A stretch of 64,000 nucleotides of DNA, taken from Pedobacter glucosidilyticus (GTDB lineage: Bacteria > Bacteroidota > Bacteroidia > Sphingobacteriales > Sphingobacteriaceae). Below the pieces are notes generated by a model, which searched no databases, was not told where the DNA came from, and saw only the letters and a program-made list of their open reading frames with translations. The position numbers were made by a program, and so were the translations under genes. Where the stretch lies: assembly GCF_002483235.1 (NCBI RefSeq), contig NZ_DLHN01000022.1, positions 124,001-188,000 on the forward strand, read 5' to 3'. Of this stretch, positions 16,461 to 24,963 are shown piece after piece (the first letter of the stretch is position 1; each line of letters opens with the position of its first letter).

Positions 16461-17552
16461 TTACCCCTTTTTTAGAAGCTCATAAAGCTTCAAATTGATA
16501 TAAATAACCTCTTTCCCCTTATTCTCAGAAGCTAAAATCCCTAAATCTTCTAAAGACTTCAAATAATTACCCGATGTTTTCCTGTTCAGATGCAGATTTT
16601 CCACCAAAAACTCAATCTTGCAGTATGGGTGGATAAAAAGCTGCTCTATCAAATCTTTCGAATAGATTCTAGGCAACTTCTCCTGTACCAATTTTTGTGT
16701 TTCGTTGAACAGTAGATTGATTTTGATGATTTGCTCAATGGTACTTTGGGCTGTCTGTTCTATGCCTTTAAGCATATACAGAATCCATCCTTCCCAGTTA
16801 TTTTTAGTACGTACTTCTTGTAATAATCGGTAGTAATCTCCTTTATTTTGAATGATATAAGAACTCAAATATAATACAGGTTCGTTTAACAATCCTTTCA
16901 ATATTAAATACAGGACATTGATAATTCTTCCGGTTCTACCATTTCCATCATAAAAAGGATGAATGCTTTCAAATTGATAATGTTGAATGGCTAACTTGAT
17001 TAAAGGTGAAATATCATCTGCATCATTATTCAGATATTCTTCCAAATTTTTCATCAAATCACTAATCGTATCGAAATTATCAGGAGGAGTGTAAATTACT
17101 TCATTAGTCAAATCATTGATCAAAGCTGTTCCAGGTAGTTTTCTCAATCCAGCATTATTTTCTTCCAATTCTTTCTGGATGGTAATTATTCCGTTTGTAT
17201 TAAGAAATCCCTTCTGTTTGATTAAGCGTGTTCCCATCAAAAGAGCTTCTCTATACCGCAGAACCTCTTTAGTTGCTACATCAGGTTTAGCCGACTTGGC
17301 ATATAAAGCTTGGTAAAGTTTGTCTTGAGTTGTAATCACATTTTCAATTCCAGAACTCGCTTGAGCTTCTTTTAAAATAACCGCATTGATAAGAATATTT
17401 GGATTAGGTAAGGTGTTTGTAAGACCCTTTAATTCTGCCAAAGCAACTGCTGATTTACTTTCTTGTTTTAGAATAGCAATTGTCTCCACCAAAGATTCTT
17501 TTGGAGGAAGAAAAGGTAAATCGTTAAATGCTGTGTTTGATTTTGTTGTCAT
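16461..17552 (-). CDS. Fic-family AMP-transferase, class II (self-inhibited)
   Basis: A 363-residue Fic protein with an N-terminal Fic_N domain, the Fic core and a C-terminal winged helix (about 290-360) that probably binds nucleic acid or partners. The catalytic motif is complete at 198-209: HPFYDGNGRTGR. The autoinhibitory motif (S/T)xxxE(G/N) is seen at 66-71 as SSGIEN, so no separate antitoxin is needed. Family members transfer AMP to Thr/Tyr/Ser hydroxyls of target proteins. It sits alone in a small accessory patch between apaG and sdh, next to a gene fossil. Confidence 0.92.
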   Translation of the reverse strand: MTTKSNTAFNDLPFLPPKESLVETIAILKQESKSAVALAELKGLTNTLPNPNILINAVILKEAQASSGIENVITTQDKLYQALYAKSAKPDVATKEVLRYREALLMGTRLIKQKGFLNTNGIITIQKELEENNAGLRKLPGTALINDLTNEVIYTPPDNFDTISDLMKNLEEYLNNDADDISPLIKLAIQHYQFESIHPFYDGNGRTGRIINVLYLILKGLLNEPVLYLSSYIIQNKGDYYRLLQEVRTKNNWEGWILYMLKGIEQTAQSTIEQIIKINLLFNETQKLVQEKLPRIYSKDLIEQLFIHPYCKIEFLVENLHLNRKTSGNYLKSLEDLGILASENKGKEVIYINLKLYELLKKG

Positions 17553-17560
17553 ACTCTAAT

Positions 17561-17695
17561 TTAAATTACATATTCAGCAATACCATTAGGCAATTTTTCA
17601 TCAAACCAATGCCAAATATCAAAACGGTAGGTACCTTTTTCCCACCAATAAAAATCAACTTCAATTTCATCGTGTGAATTGATTGGAATGTCAAA
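17561..17695 (-). pseudogene. C-terminal fragment of a lost gene upstream of fic
   Basis: A minus-strand frame of 44 codons ending in TAA at 17561-17563, 8 bp before the fic start. It has no ATG start and is closed upstream by TAA at 17696-17698. The translation has coding character, with aromatic-rich segments such as VDFYWWEKGTYRFDIWHWF and the ending NGIAEYVI. It looks like the tail of a protein whose 5' part was deleted. I do not recognise the family. Confidence 0.5.
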
Positions 17696-17849
17696 TTATG
17701 AAAAGATTTTTAATTTCCAACTTCACTATAATAGATTAGTTGATTTTAGGATATTCTGATTAGTTAAACACCTTTGTTATCCTTAAAAATAAAAGATATC
17801 CTTTATAAATAGTTTTTTTATCGTAGTATATTTCAGCAATTCTAAAAAA

Positions 17850-17882
17850 CAAAAAAGGCCATCTTTCAAAAAAGACAGCCTT
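17850..17882 (-). terminator. Terminator of the sdhCAB operon
   Basis: Minus strand: AAGGCTGTCTTT, 4-nt loop, AAAGATGGCCTT with two G-U pairs, followed by a T-run. It lies 25 bp past the sdhB stop. Confidence 0.8.
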
Positions 17883-17907
17883 TCTACGTAAGAATTTTTT
17901 ATAAAAA

Positions 17908-18666
17908 TTATCCTTTGATAAACTCTGCATTAAAGTACTCTCTGTTCATACGAGCAATGTTGGTTACTTTAATCTCTTTAGGACATTGTGCTTCACAAGC
18001 ATACGTATTGGTACAGCTTCCAAAACCTTCATCATCCATTTGGTTTACCATAGCTTTAGCTCTTTCATAACGCTCTGTTTGTCCTTGTGGCAACATCGCA
18101 TATTGAGAAACTTTAGCAGAAACAAATAACATAGCAGAGGCATTTTTACATGCCGCAACACAAGCGCCACAACCTATACAAGTTGCAGAGTTAAATGCTT
18201 CATCTGCAATAGTTTTAGGGATTAAAATTTCGTTAGCATCTGGCACACCACCAGTACCTACAGAAACATATCCACCGGCTTGTTGTATTCTATCAAAAGC
18301 ACTTCTATCAACAGCTAAATCCTTAACTACTGGAAACGCAGCAGCTCTCCAAGGCTCAATAACAATGGTTTCACCATCTTTAAAGCTACGCATGTGAAGC
18401 TGGCAAGTAGTGGTTGCTCTTTTTGGGCCATGTGGTTCTCCATTAATCATTAAAGAGCACATACCGCAAATACCTTCGCGGCAATCATGGTCAAATTGAA
18501 TTGGGTCTTCTTGAGTTTTAACCAATTTCTCATTAACCACATCCAGCATTTCCAAGAAAGACATATCAGGAGATATTTCTTCTGCCTTATAGGTTACAAA
18601 CTTTCCTGGGGTTTGACTATTTTTTTGACGCCAAACTTTTAACGTCAGATTCATATGTCCACTCAT
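17908..18666 (-). CDS. sdhB: Succinate dehydrogenase/fumarate reductase iron-sulfur subunit
   Basis: A 252-residue electron-transfer subunit of complex II. The [2Fe-2S] ligands are in CREGICGMC, the first cubane motif is CIGCGACVAAC, and the second cluster motif is CTNTYACEAQCPKE. It carries electrons from SdhA flavin to quinone in SdhC. It is last in sdhCAB, 67 bp after sdhA. That gap holds a run of TATTGAG repeats that can pair with a downstream copy, close to the sdhB ribosome-binding region. Confidence 0.97.
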   Translation of the reverse strand: MSGHMNLTLKVWRQKNSQTPGKFVTYKAEEISPDMSFLEMLDVVNEKLVKTQEDPIQFDHDCREGICGMCSLMINGEPHGPKRATTTCQLHMRSFKDGETIVIEPWRAAAFPVVKDLAVDRSAFDRIQQAGGYVSVGTGGVPDANEILIPKTIADEAFNSATCIGCGACVAACKNASAMLFVSAKVSQYAMLPQGQTERYERAKAMVNQMDDEGFGSCTNTYACEAQCPKEIKVTNIARMNREYFNAEFIKG

Positions 18667-18675
18667 ATATTTTTA

Positions 18676-18727
18676 GTATTGGGTATTGAGTATTGAGTAT
18701 TGAGACGCAAATCTCTTTACTCAATAC
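18676..18727 (-). repeat. TATTGAG tandem repeat and hairpin between sdhA and sdhB
   Basis: Plus-strand copies: GTATTGG 18676-18682, GTATTGAG 18683-18690, TATTGAG 18691-18697 and 18698-18704, and the inverted copy CTCAATAC at 18720-18727. In the minus-strand mRNA one arm can pair with any of three copies, 10-38 nt before the sdhB start. Confidence 0.6.
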
Positions 18728-18733
18728 GCTATA

Positions 18734-20668
18734 CTATTTATAACTACGTTGTGTTAATTTAACATTCTCGAATACCAATTCTTCTTTATGAAGCTCTTCT
18801 GGTTGGTTTTTACCTTTATACTCCCATGCTGCTACATAAGCATAATCATCATCGTTTCTTAAAGCCTCGCCTTCTGGTGTTTGATACTCTTCTCTAAAGT
18901 GTCCACCGCAAGACTCGTTACGGTTTAAAGCATCGTCTACCATAAGCTCACCAAGCTCGATAAAATCTGCTACACGACCAGCTTTTTCTAATGATTGATT
19001 TACTTCTTCGCCTTCACCTAACACAATAGCATTTTTCCAGAAGTCTTCTCTTAAATCAGAAATAAGTTTCTTAGCTTTTTTCAGGCCTTCCTCGCTACGA
19101 GACATACCGCAGTATTCCCACATGATTTTTCCTAAATCTCTATGATACTCGTCAACTGTTTTGTTGCCTCTTAAAGAAAGTAAGGTTTTGATGTTTTCCT
19201 CAACTTCTTTCTTGGTTTGCTCAAAAGCAGGGTGGTTAGTATTGATAGGTGCTGGTCCTATGGTAGCTAAATAATCACCCACAGTGTAAGGAATTACGAA
19301 GTAACCATCTGCTAAACCTTGCATTAATGCTGATGCACCTAAACGGTTAGCACCATGGTCAGAGAAGTTTGCTTCACCTAAAGCATATAAACCTGGTACA
19401 GATGTCATTAAGTTATAATCAACCCAAAGACCACCCATAGTATAGTGCACCGCAGGATAAATTCTCATAGGTTGCTCATACGGGTTTTCATCTGTAATTT
19501 GATAATACATATCAAATAAGTTTCCGTATTTAGCTGCTACAGTATCCTTTCCTAGTCTGTTGATAGAATCAGAAAAATCTAAAAATACGGCTAAGCCTGA
19601 TTTTCCTACACCACGACCTTCATCACAAACTTGTTTAGCATTTCTTGAAGCCACATCACGAGGAACAAGGTTACCAAATGATGGATATTTACGCTCTAAG
19701 AAATAATCTCTGTCTTCTTCTTTAATATCTTTAGCTTTTATCTCTCCGTTACGTAATTTTTGAGATAAATCTACCGTTTTAGGAACCCATACTCTACCAT
19801 CATTTCTTAATGACTCAGACATCAGCGTAAGCTTAGACTGGTGATCTCCGGTTACCGGGATACAAGTTGGGTGAATTTGCGTATAGCAAGGGTTGCCAAA
19901 GAATGCACCGCGTTTGTGTGCTCTCCATGCCGCTGTAACGTTAGAACCCATAGCATTGGTTGATAGATAGAATACGTTTCCGTAGCCACCAGTGCATAAA
20001 AGTACTGCATGTGCGGCATGTGTTTCTATTTTACCGTTAACCAGATTACGAGTTACAATACCTTGGGCTTTACCATCTACCACAACTAAGTCTAACATTT
20101 CTGAGCGGGTATACATCTTCACTTTACCCTCATTAATTTGACGGTTAAGTGCTGAGTATGCACCTAAAAGTAACTGCTGTCCGGTTTGCCCACGAGCGTA
20201 AAATGTTCTGGAAACTTGCGCTCCACCAAAAGAACGGTTATCTAATAAACCACCATATTCACGAGCAAAAGGAACACCTTGAGCTACGCATTGGTCAATA
20301 ATATTTACTGAAACTTCTGCTAAACGATAAACGTTTGCCTCTCTAGCTCTGTAGTCTCCACCTTTAATGGTATCGTAAAATAAGCGGAAGACAGAGTCTC
20401 CATCATTACGGTAATTTTTTGCTGCGTTGATACCACCTTGAGCCGCGATAGAGTGTGCTCTTCTTGGGCTATCTTGGAAACAAAAAGCTTTTACATTGTA
20501 GCCTAACTCTGCCAATGAGGCAGCAGCTGATGCACCTGCTAAACCTGTACCTACTACTATAATATCGTATTTACGTTTGTTTGCAGGGTTTACCAGTTTT
20601 AGATTGAATTTGTGTTTACTCCACTTTTCGGCCAAAGGGCCTTCTGGAATTTTTGCATCTAACTTCAT
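18734..20668 (-). CDS. sdhA: Succinate dehydrogenase/fumarate reductase flavoprotein subunit
   Basis: A 644-residue FAD subunit that oxidises succinate to fumarate. The Rossmann motif is at about 37-45 (VGTGLAGASAA) and the covalent-FAD His is in RAHSIAAQGG. The substrate region HPTCIPV and the C-terminal capping residues are present. The length fits the Bacteroidota B-type enzyme, working with menaquinone. It is the middle gene of sdhCAB, 48 bp after sdhC. Confidence 0.97.
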   Translation of the reverse strand: MKLDAKIPEGPLAEKWSKHKFNLKLVNPANKRKYDIIVVGTGLAGASAAASLAELGYNVKAFCFQDSPRRAHSIAAQGGINAAKNYRNDGDSVFRLFYDTIKGGDYRAREANVYRLAEVSVNIIDQCVAQGVPFAREYGGLLDNRSFGGAQVSRTFYARGQTGQQLLLGAYSALNRQINEGKVKMYTRSEMLDLVVVDGKAQGIVTRNLVNGKIETHAAHAVLLCTGGYGNVFYLSTNAMGSNVTAAWRAHKRGAFFGNPCYTQIHPTCIPVTGDHQSKLTLMSESLRNDGRVWVPKTVDLSQKLRNGEIKAKDIKEEDRDYFLERKYPSFGNLVPRDVASRNAKQVCDEGRGVGKSGLAVFLDFSDSINRLGKDTVAAKYGNLFDMYYQITDENPYEQPMRIYPAVHYTMGGLWVDYNLMTSVPGLYALGEANFSDHGANRLGASALMQGLADGYFVIPYTVGDYLATIGPAPINTNHPAFEQTKKEVEENIKTLLSLRGNKTVDEYHRDLGKIMWEYCGMSRSEEGLKKAKKLISDLREDFWKNAIVLGEGEEVNQSLEKAGRVADFIELGELMVDDALNRNESCGGHFREEYQTPEGEALRNDDDYAYVAAWEYKGKNQPEELHKEELVFENVKLTQRSYK

Positions 20669-20716
20669 CTTTATCTATTTTTTTCAGGAATATGTATGTA
20701 TTCCTGTGTTATCTAC

Positions 20717-21484
20717 TTATTTAAAAAAGAAATATAAAGGCATTGCAGCAAACCCTATTGGGACTAATACTGAAAACACCCAAACACCAAGAAAGTTTAT
20801 CAATGGTCTATATTTACTGTGGTTCCACCCTAAAGTTTGGAAAGCACTTTGGAAACCATGTAATAAGTGGAAAGCAAGTGCCGCCATAGCAACAACATAT
20901 AATGCCACTATCCAAAGTTGTTGGAAAGAAAAAGCAACTGCTTTGTATAAATCTTTCGCTTTAATGATTTGAACACCATTTTCTACATAAGATACATGGC
21001 CCGTAAACTCAGCCTCAGTAAGCTCTTTAACTTGTGTAATGCCTGTGTTTAAATCTGTACGGTACTCTATATAAGGTGTAGTACCCCAGTGGTAGTTATA
21101 CCAGAAATTGCTCATGTGTACCACTATGAAAATAAAAATCATAGTACCTAAAATACCCATGTTTCTAGATGACCATATACTGCCATTACCAGCTTTTTTT
21201 GCATAAGGAACAGGACGAGCAGCTTTGTTTTTTTGTGTTAAAATGATGGCCCAAATGGTGTGTACCAAAATAGAAAGGTAAAGTAAGTACGATACAACCT
21301 TTATCGGGGCGAAATTTGTCATGAAATAAGCGTATTCATTAAATGCTAATCCGGCATCGTCTTTAAATAATTGAAAATTTCCAATTAAGTGGATGATGAG
21401 GAAAGAACATAGAAATAAACCGGTTAAACACATGATCAGTTTCTTCCCTAAGGTTGAGGAAAAAGTTTTAGAAAAATTGCTCAT
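20717..21484 (-). CDS. sdhC: Succinate dehydrogenase cytochrome b subunit
   Basis: A 255-residue single-subunit, di-heme type membrane anchor with five helices (about 17-38, 60-80, 105-125, 165-190 and 215-240). Conserved membrane histidines include those in LIHLIGNF, VHTIWA, VHMSNFW and FHLLHGFQSAF. This is the B-type (Frd/Sdh) anchor. I chose ATG 21484 rather than 21514, since a promoter -7 box covers 21512-21519. Confidence 0.94.
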   Translation of the reverse strand: MSNFSKTFSSTLGKKLIMCLTGLFLCSFLIIHLIGNFQLFKDDAGLAFNEYAYFMTNFAPIKVVSYLLYLSILVHTIWAIILTQKNKAARPVPYAKKAGNGSIWSSRNMGILGTMIFIFIVVHMSNFWYNYHWGTTPYIEYRTDLNTGITQVKELTEAEFTGHVSYVENGVQIIKAKDLYKAVAFSFQQLWIVALYVVAMAALAFHLLHGFQSAFQTLGWNHSKYRPLINFLGVWVFSVLVPIGFAAMPLYFFFK

Positions 21485-21511
21485 TATATTGTATTTAAGG
21501 TTTTTTGTTTG

Positions 21512-21519
21512 CAAAAGTA
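21512..21519 (-). promoter_or_regulatory. -7 box of sdhCAB (TACTTTTG on minus strand)
   Basis: Exact TAnnTTTG, 27 bp before the sdhC ATG at 21484. It sets the sdhC start and predicts a short leader. Confidence 0.6.
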
Positions 21520-21715
21520 TTTATTAAATGCTGAAAATTAGAAATGGTTTTGACTATTTAAAATGTAAATACTTATTTAGAACCATTCTAATTTTTTTTA
21601 TTTATAGCAATGTAAATAATTCATTAAAAATCTATTTTAATAAAACTATCCATAATTAAACAGTTAAATATTTGATAAATTATTAAAGGCAAACGTGTGT
21701 ACTAAAAATATTGTT

Positions 21716-22363
21716 TTATACTTTAAAGATTTTTGAGCCTCCTATAGCAAAAATTTGTGCCTCTTCGCTCTTTTTTAAAGTATATTTTCCAGTAAACTTA
21801 CCAAATGCAGGCAAAATACCCTCGTTTTCCTTAAAATAGAAACAAGGGAGACTTATTTTTTGTTTTCCTTTACCTGAAATGGTGATTCCTGGGTGTAGAT
21901 GTCCATAAAGTATAAATTTGTTGGATTTTTCTTTAGGTAAATCATGTAAGAATAATAAAAAACCTAGGTTATAATCTTTAACTACTGTAATATCAAGTTG
22001 TTTATATAAAGTATCCGGTAAAATATCATGATTTCCTTTTACTAAAATTAGTTTTATGTTGAGATGTAGCTCTCGCCAAAGCTGAAACCATTCCCAATCC
22101 TGATTAAAATCGCTATGAAATAAATCGCCTAAAAAAATAATAGTCTCTGGCTGATGTTTATCTATCAAGTCTGATAAAGTTGCCAAATCTTCTTGCGCTA
22201 ATTGCTTAGGTATTGGAATTCCCGATTTTCTAAAATGGCCACCTTTACCTAAATGCACATCGGCAAGTAATAGCGTTCTATATGTAGGTAGTAAAATCGC
22301 TTTCTCGGGTAATAACACTAAATCTTCATTAGCGATTTTAACGCTGTAAAAATGGTTTGGCAT
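21716..22363 (-). CDS. pdeM: Ligase-associated DNA-damage-response phosphoesterase PdeM
   Basis: A 215-residue metallophosphoesterase. All metal motifs are visible: LLADVHLGKGGHFRKSG, LGDLFHSD, KGNHD and YGHLHPG. The KGGHFRKSGIPIP block is specific for the PdeM group, which usually sits next to an ATP-dependent DNA ligase, an exonuclease and an Lhr-like helicase. None of those genes is adjacent here, so it is an orphan copy. A terminator separates it from degP upstream. Confidence 0.88.
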   Translation of the reverse strand: MPNHFYSVKIANEDLVLLPEKAILLPTYRTLLLADVHLGKGGHFRKSGIPIPKQLAQEDLATLSDLIDKHQPETIIFLGDLFHSDFNQDWEWFQLWRELHLNIKLILVKGNHDILPDTLYKQLDITVVKDYNLGFLLFLHDLPKEKSNKFILYGHLHPGITISGKGKQKISLPCFYFKENEGILPAFGKFTGKYTLKKSEEAQIFAIGGSKIFKV

Positions 22364-22375
22364 AGTTACAAAAAT

Positions 22376-22408
22376 AGCAAGTCCTGAAGAATTTCTTCAG
22401 GACTTGCT
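22376..22408 (-). terminator. Terminator after degP
   Basis: AGCAAGTCCTGAAGA/TCTTCAGGACTTGCT, a 15-bp stem with a very short loop, followed on the minus strand by ATTTTTGT. It lies between degP and pdeM. Confidence 0.85.
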
Positions 22409-22433
22409 ATTTATTAGTATATGTTATCAAAAA

Positions 22434-23975
22434 TTATTTTACTGGGAAAGTAAAGCGGAACTGACCGCCATCTGGGGTGATACCTTGGATAGATAGCATA
22501 TTGTTTTTAGTAGCGCTTAATGCAGCGTTTACTTGGTCTGTATTATTTACGCCTCTACCATTAATACCGGTAATAATGGTCCCTTTTGGTACCTCGTACA
22601 TGTCAAAAGCTTTACCTGGGGCAACACTATTTACAATAACACCCGAGCTTACACCGTATTTTTTCTTATCAGCATCTTTTAAAGGTGAGAATGTTGCACC
22701 TAAAGTGTTCATAATTTCTGATGAAGCTACTGATGAATTGTTAGATGCTAATTTGTTAGCTTCTGCACCTTTAAGGGTTAAATTAAAGGTTTTTAAATCT
22801 CCGTCTCTTAAAACAGTTAATTGTACTTTATCTCCAGGGCGCATTCTACCTATTTTTTCTTGCAACTCAGAAGAAGTGATAACATTATCTCCGTTTAATT
22901 TTTTGATGATGTCTCCCTTCTTAATTCCGGCAGTAGCTGCTGCACCACCATCTACAGTAGATGATACATATAAACCATTTATTTCTTTAATTTTTAAACT
23001 TTCAGCAACATCAGCGTTAAGCTCTTGGAAAGTTACACCTATAAAGCCACGTTTAACTTCACCGTATTTGATAAAGTCGTCCATTACTTTTTTAGCTAAA
23101 TTAACTGGGATGGCGAAACCGTAACCTTCATATACCCCAGAACGTGATGCAATAGCAGAGTTGATACCAATAAGTTCGCCTTTAGCATTTACCAAAGCAC
23201 CACCGCTATTTCCTCTATTGATAACTGCATCTGTTTGGATAAATGATTCTATAGAAGAGTTAACTGGAGGATTTTCTGGGTCATAATCTCTAGGATTAAT
23301 TTGATCTTGAGCTAAAATTCCAATAGATCTTGCTTTAGCACTTACAATACCCGCAGTTACAGTTGATTCTAGCGTAAGCGGATAACCTACGGCTAATACC
23401 CATTCTCCTACTCTTACATCATCAGAGTTGCCTAACTTTACGATTGGTAAATTATTAGCATCTATTTTTATAAGGGCTAAATCGGTATTTTTATCACGAC
23501 CGATAACTTTAGCTTGTAAAACTCTTTTATCTGTTAAAATAACTTCTATTTTGTCTGCATCTTCTACCACGTGGTTATTGGTCATGATGTAACCATCGCC
23601 GGTAACAATTACGCCAGAACCTTTACCCATTGCAGGGGTATTGGATTGTGGGCGACTTCTTCTGCCAAAAAAATCTTCAAACATATCTCCAAACGGATCG
23701 GCGTAACCTCCTGATGAAGCCGAGCGGTTATAAGTAGTTCTTACGTGTACTACACCTGGTGAAACAGCCGCCGCTGCTTGTGTAAAATCTAATGCACCGG
23801 TTGAAGATATAACTTCTGAACTTGGGTTGTTTGCGAAATAAACTTTTTGTCTATCATCAAGACCCATGCCTTGGAAAGATTTATCTTCCAGTAATTTATA
23901 AGCACCTACAGCAATTGCTCCGCCAACAAAAGCTGTAAGGAGGCTCATCCCAATTTTCTTCATATTGTTTGTCAT
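22434..23975 (-). CDS. degP: Do-family periplasmic serine protease (DegP/HtrA)
   Basis: A 513-residue HtrA protease with an N-terminal membrane anchor or signal (about 7-25), a trypsin-like domain and two PDZ domains (about 285-375 and 415-505). With the start at 23975 the triad is His135 (NNHVVED), Asp165 (KNTDLALIKI) and Ser257 (NRGNSGGAL). It degrades or refolds damaged envelope proteins. A longer form from 24020 is possible but would overlap a putative ECF -10 box at 24021-24026. That GTCTTA box and a poor -35 make it a candidate for the sigma regulon. Confidence 0.94.
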   Translation of the reverse strand: MTNNMKKIGMSLLTAFVGGAIAVGAYKLLEDKSFQGMGLDDRQKVYFANNPSSEVISSTGALDFTQAAAAVSPGVVHVRTTYNRSASSGGYADPFGDMFEDFFGRRSRPQSNTPAMGKGSGVIVTGDGYIMTNNHVVEDADKIEVILTDKRVLQAKVIGRDKNTDLALIKIDANNLPIVKLGNSDDVRVGEWVLAVGYPLTLESTVTAGIVSAKARSIGILAQDQINPRDYDPENPPVNSSIESFIQTDAVINRGNSGGALVNAKGELIGINSAIASRSGVYEGYGFAIPVNLAKKVMDDFIKYGEVKRGFIGVTFQELNADVAESLKIKEINGLYVSSTVDGGAAATAGIKKGDIIKKLNGDNVITSSELQEKIGRMRPGDKVQLTVLRDGDLKTFNLTLKGAEANKLASNNSSVASSEIMNTLGATFSPLKDADKKKYGVSSGVIVNSVAPGKAFDMYEVPKGTIITGINGRGVNNTDQVNAALSATKNNMLSIQGITPDGGQFRFTFPVK

Positions 23976-24020
23976 GCTTTCTAATTTTTGTCTATAACTT
24001 AATCCCAAAAATAATACCAT

Positions 24021-24049
24021 TAAGACGTAGCTTGCAAGTATATGTTATC
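24021..24049 (-). promoter_or_regulatory. Possible ECF-type promoter of degP
   Basis: Minus strand: GATAACA, 16 nt, GTCTTA. The -10 box is exact, the -35 box differs at two positions and the spacer is one base short. A housekeeping-like TATACTTG overlaps the spacer at 24033-24040. Confidence 0.35.
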
Positions 24050-24164
24050 TGTTTTGATGTTAAAAAATGTTAAAACTTTAAATATAAATTATAAAAATTA
24101 ACAATATTTTGCTTGTGAGCTATTGTTTGCACAACATTTATTATTTACCGATGTTTGTGTAATC

Positions 24165-24953
24165 ATGGAATTAAATTTTTATAAATACCAAGGTGCCGGA
24201 AATGATTTTGTTATGGTAGATAACAGAAAAACGGGCTTCAATCATCATCATCCGGCATTATTAGCTAAAATATGCGATAGAAGGTTTGGTGTTGGTGCAG
24301 ATGGTATTATGTTCCTTGAAGATAAAGAAGGCTATGATTTTGAGATGATTTATTACAATGCTAATGGTTACCCAAGTAGCATGTGTGGTAATGGCGGAAG
24401 GTGCATGGTAGCTTTTGCTAAATTTTTAGGAATCATTAATCAAGAGACTGATTTTTTGGCAGTTGATGGACCTCATTATGCAAAAATTTCAGAAGAAGGA
24501 GATTGGGTAAGCTTACAAATGATTGATGTTGATGTCATAAAAATGGATGGACATGATTATGTCATAAACACAGGCTCTCCGCATTTTGTACGTTTAGAAA
24601 CATCAGACATATCTAAAAAAAATGTTTTTGAGGAAGGTAGAAACATCCGGTACAATGAAACTTACCATAAAGAGGGTATTAATGTAAATTTTGTTGAGGA
24701 TAAACAAGACCACTTGTTTGTAAGGACTTATGAAAGAGGTGTAGAAGATGAAACTTACGCTTGTGGAACTGGTGTTACCGCTGTTGCATTAGCTATGGCT
24801 AAACATAAAGGTTTAAGTGGACATATCTCAACACCCATTAAAGTTTTAGGTGGAGATTTAACCATCAAGTTTGATTATGATGGAGTACATTATCGTAATA
24901 TATTTTTAGAAGGCCCTGCAAAGCAAGTTTTTAAAGGCTTAATAAACCTTTAA
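24165..24953 (+). CDS. dapF: Diaminopimelate epimerase
   Basis: A 262-residue epimerase that converts LL- to meso-diaminopimelate, for lysine and peptidoglycan. Both catalytic cysteines are visible: Cys74 in SSMCGNGGRC and Cys200 in ACGTGVTA. The N-terminal KYQGAGNDFV motif is the standard family start, which is why I chose ATG 24165 over one 42 bp upstream. It is monocistronic and divergent from degP. Confidence 0.95.
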   Translation: MELNFYKYQGAGNDFVMVDNRKTGFNHHHPALLAKICDRRFGVGADGIMFLEDKEGYDFEMIYYNANGYPSSMCGNGGRCMVAFAKFLGIINQETDFLAVDGPHYAKISEEGDWVSLQMIDVDVIKMDGHDYVINTGSPHFVRLETSDISKKNVFEEGRNIRYNETYHKEGINVNFVEDKQDHLFVRTYERGVEDETYACGTGVTAVALAMAKHKGLSGHISTPIKVLGGDLTIKFDYDGVHYRNIFLEGPAKQVFKGLINL

Positions 24954-24963
24954 TATCTGGAGT

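Larger units (their letters stand above)
17553..17907. other. Gap upstream of fic with a gene fossil and the sdh terminator
   Basis: 355 bp without an intact gene. 17561-17695 is a truncated reading frame on the minus strand, 17696-17850 is AT-rich with nothing I recognise, and 17850-17882 is the sdhB terminator. Confidence 0.6.
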
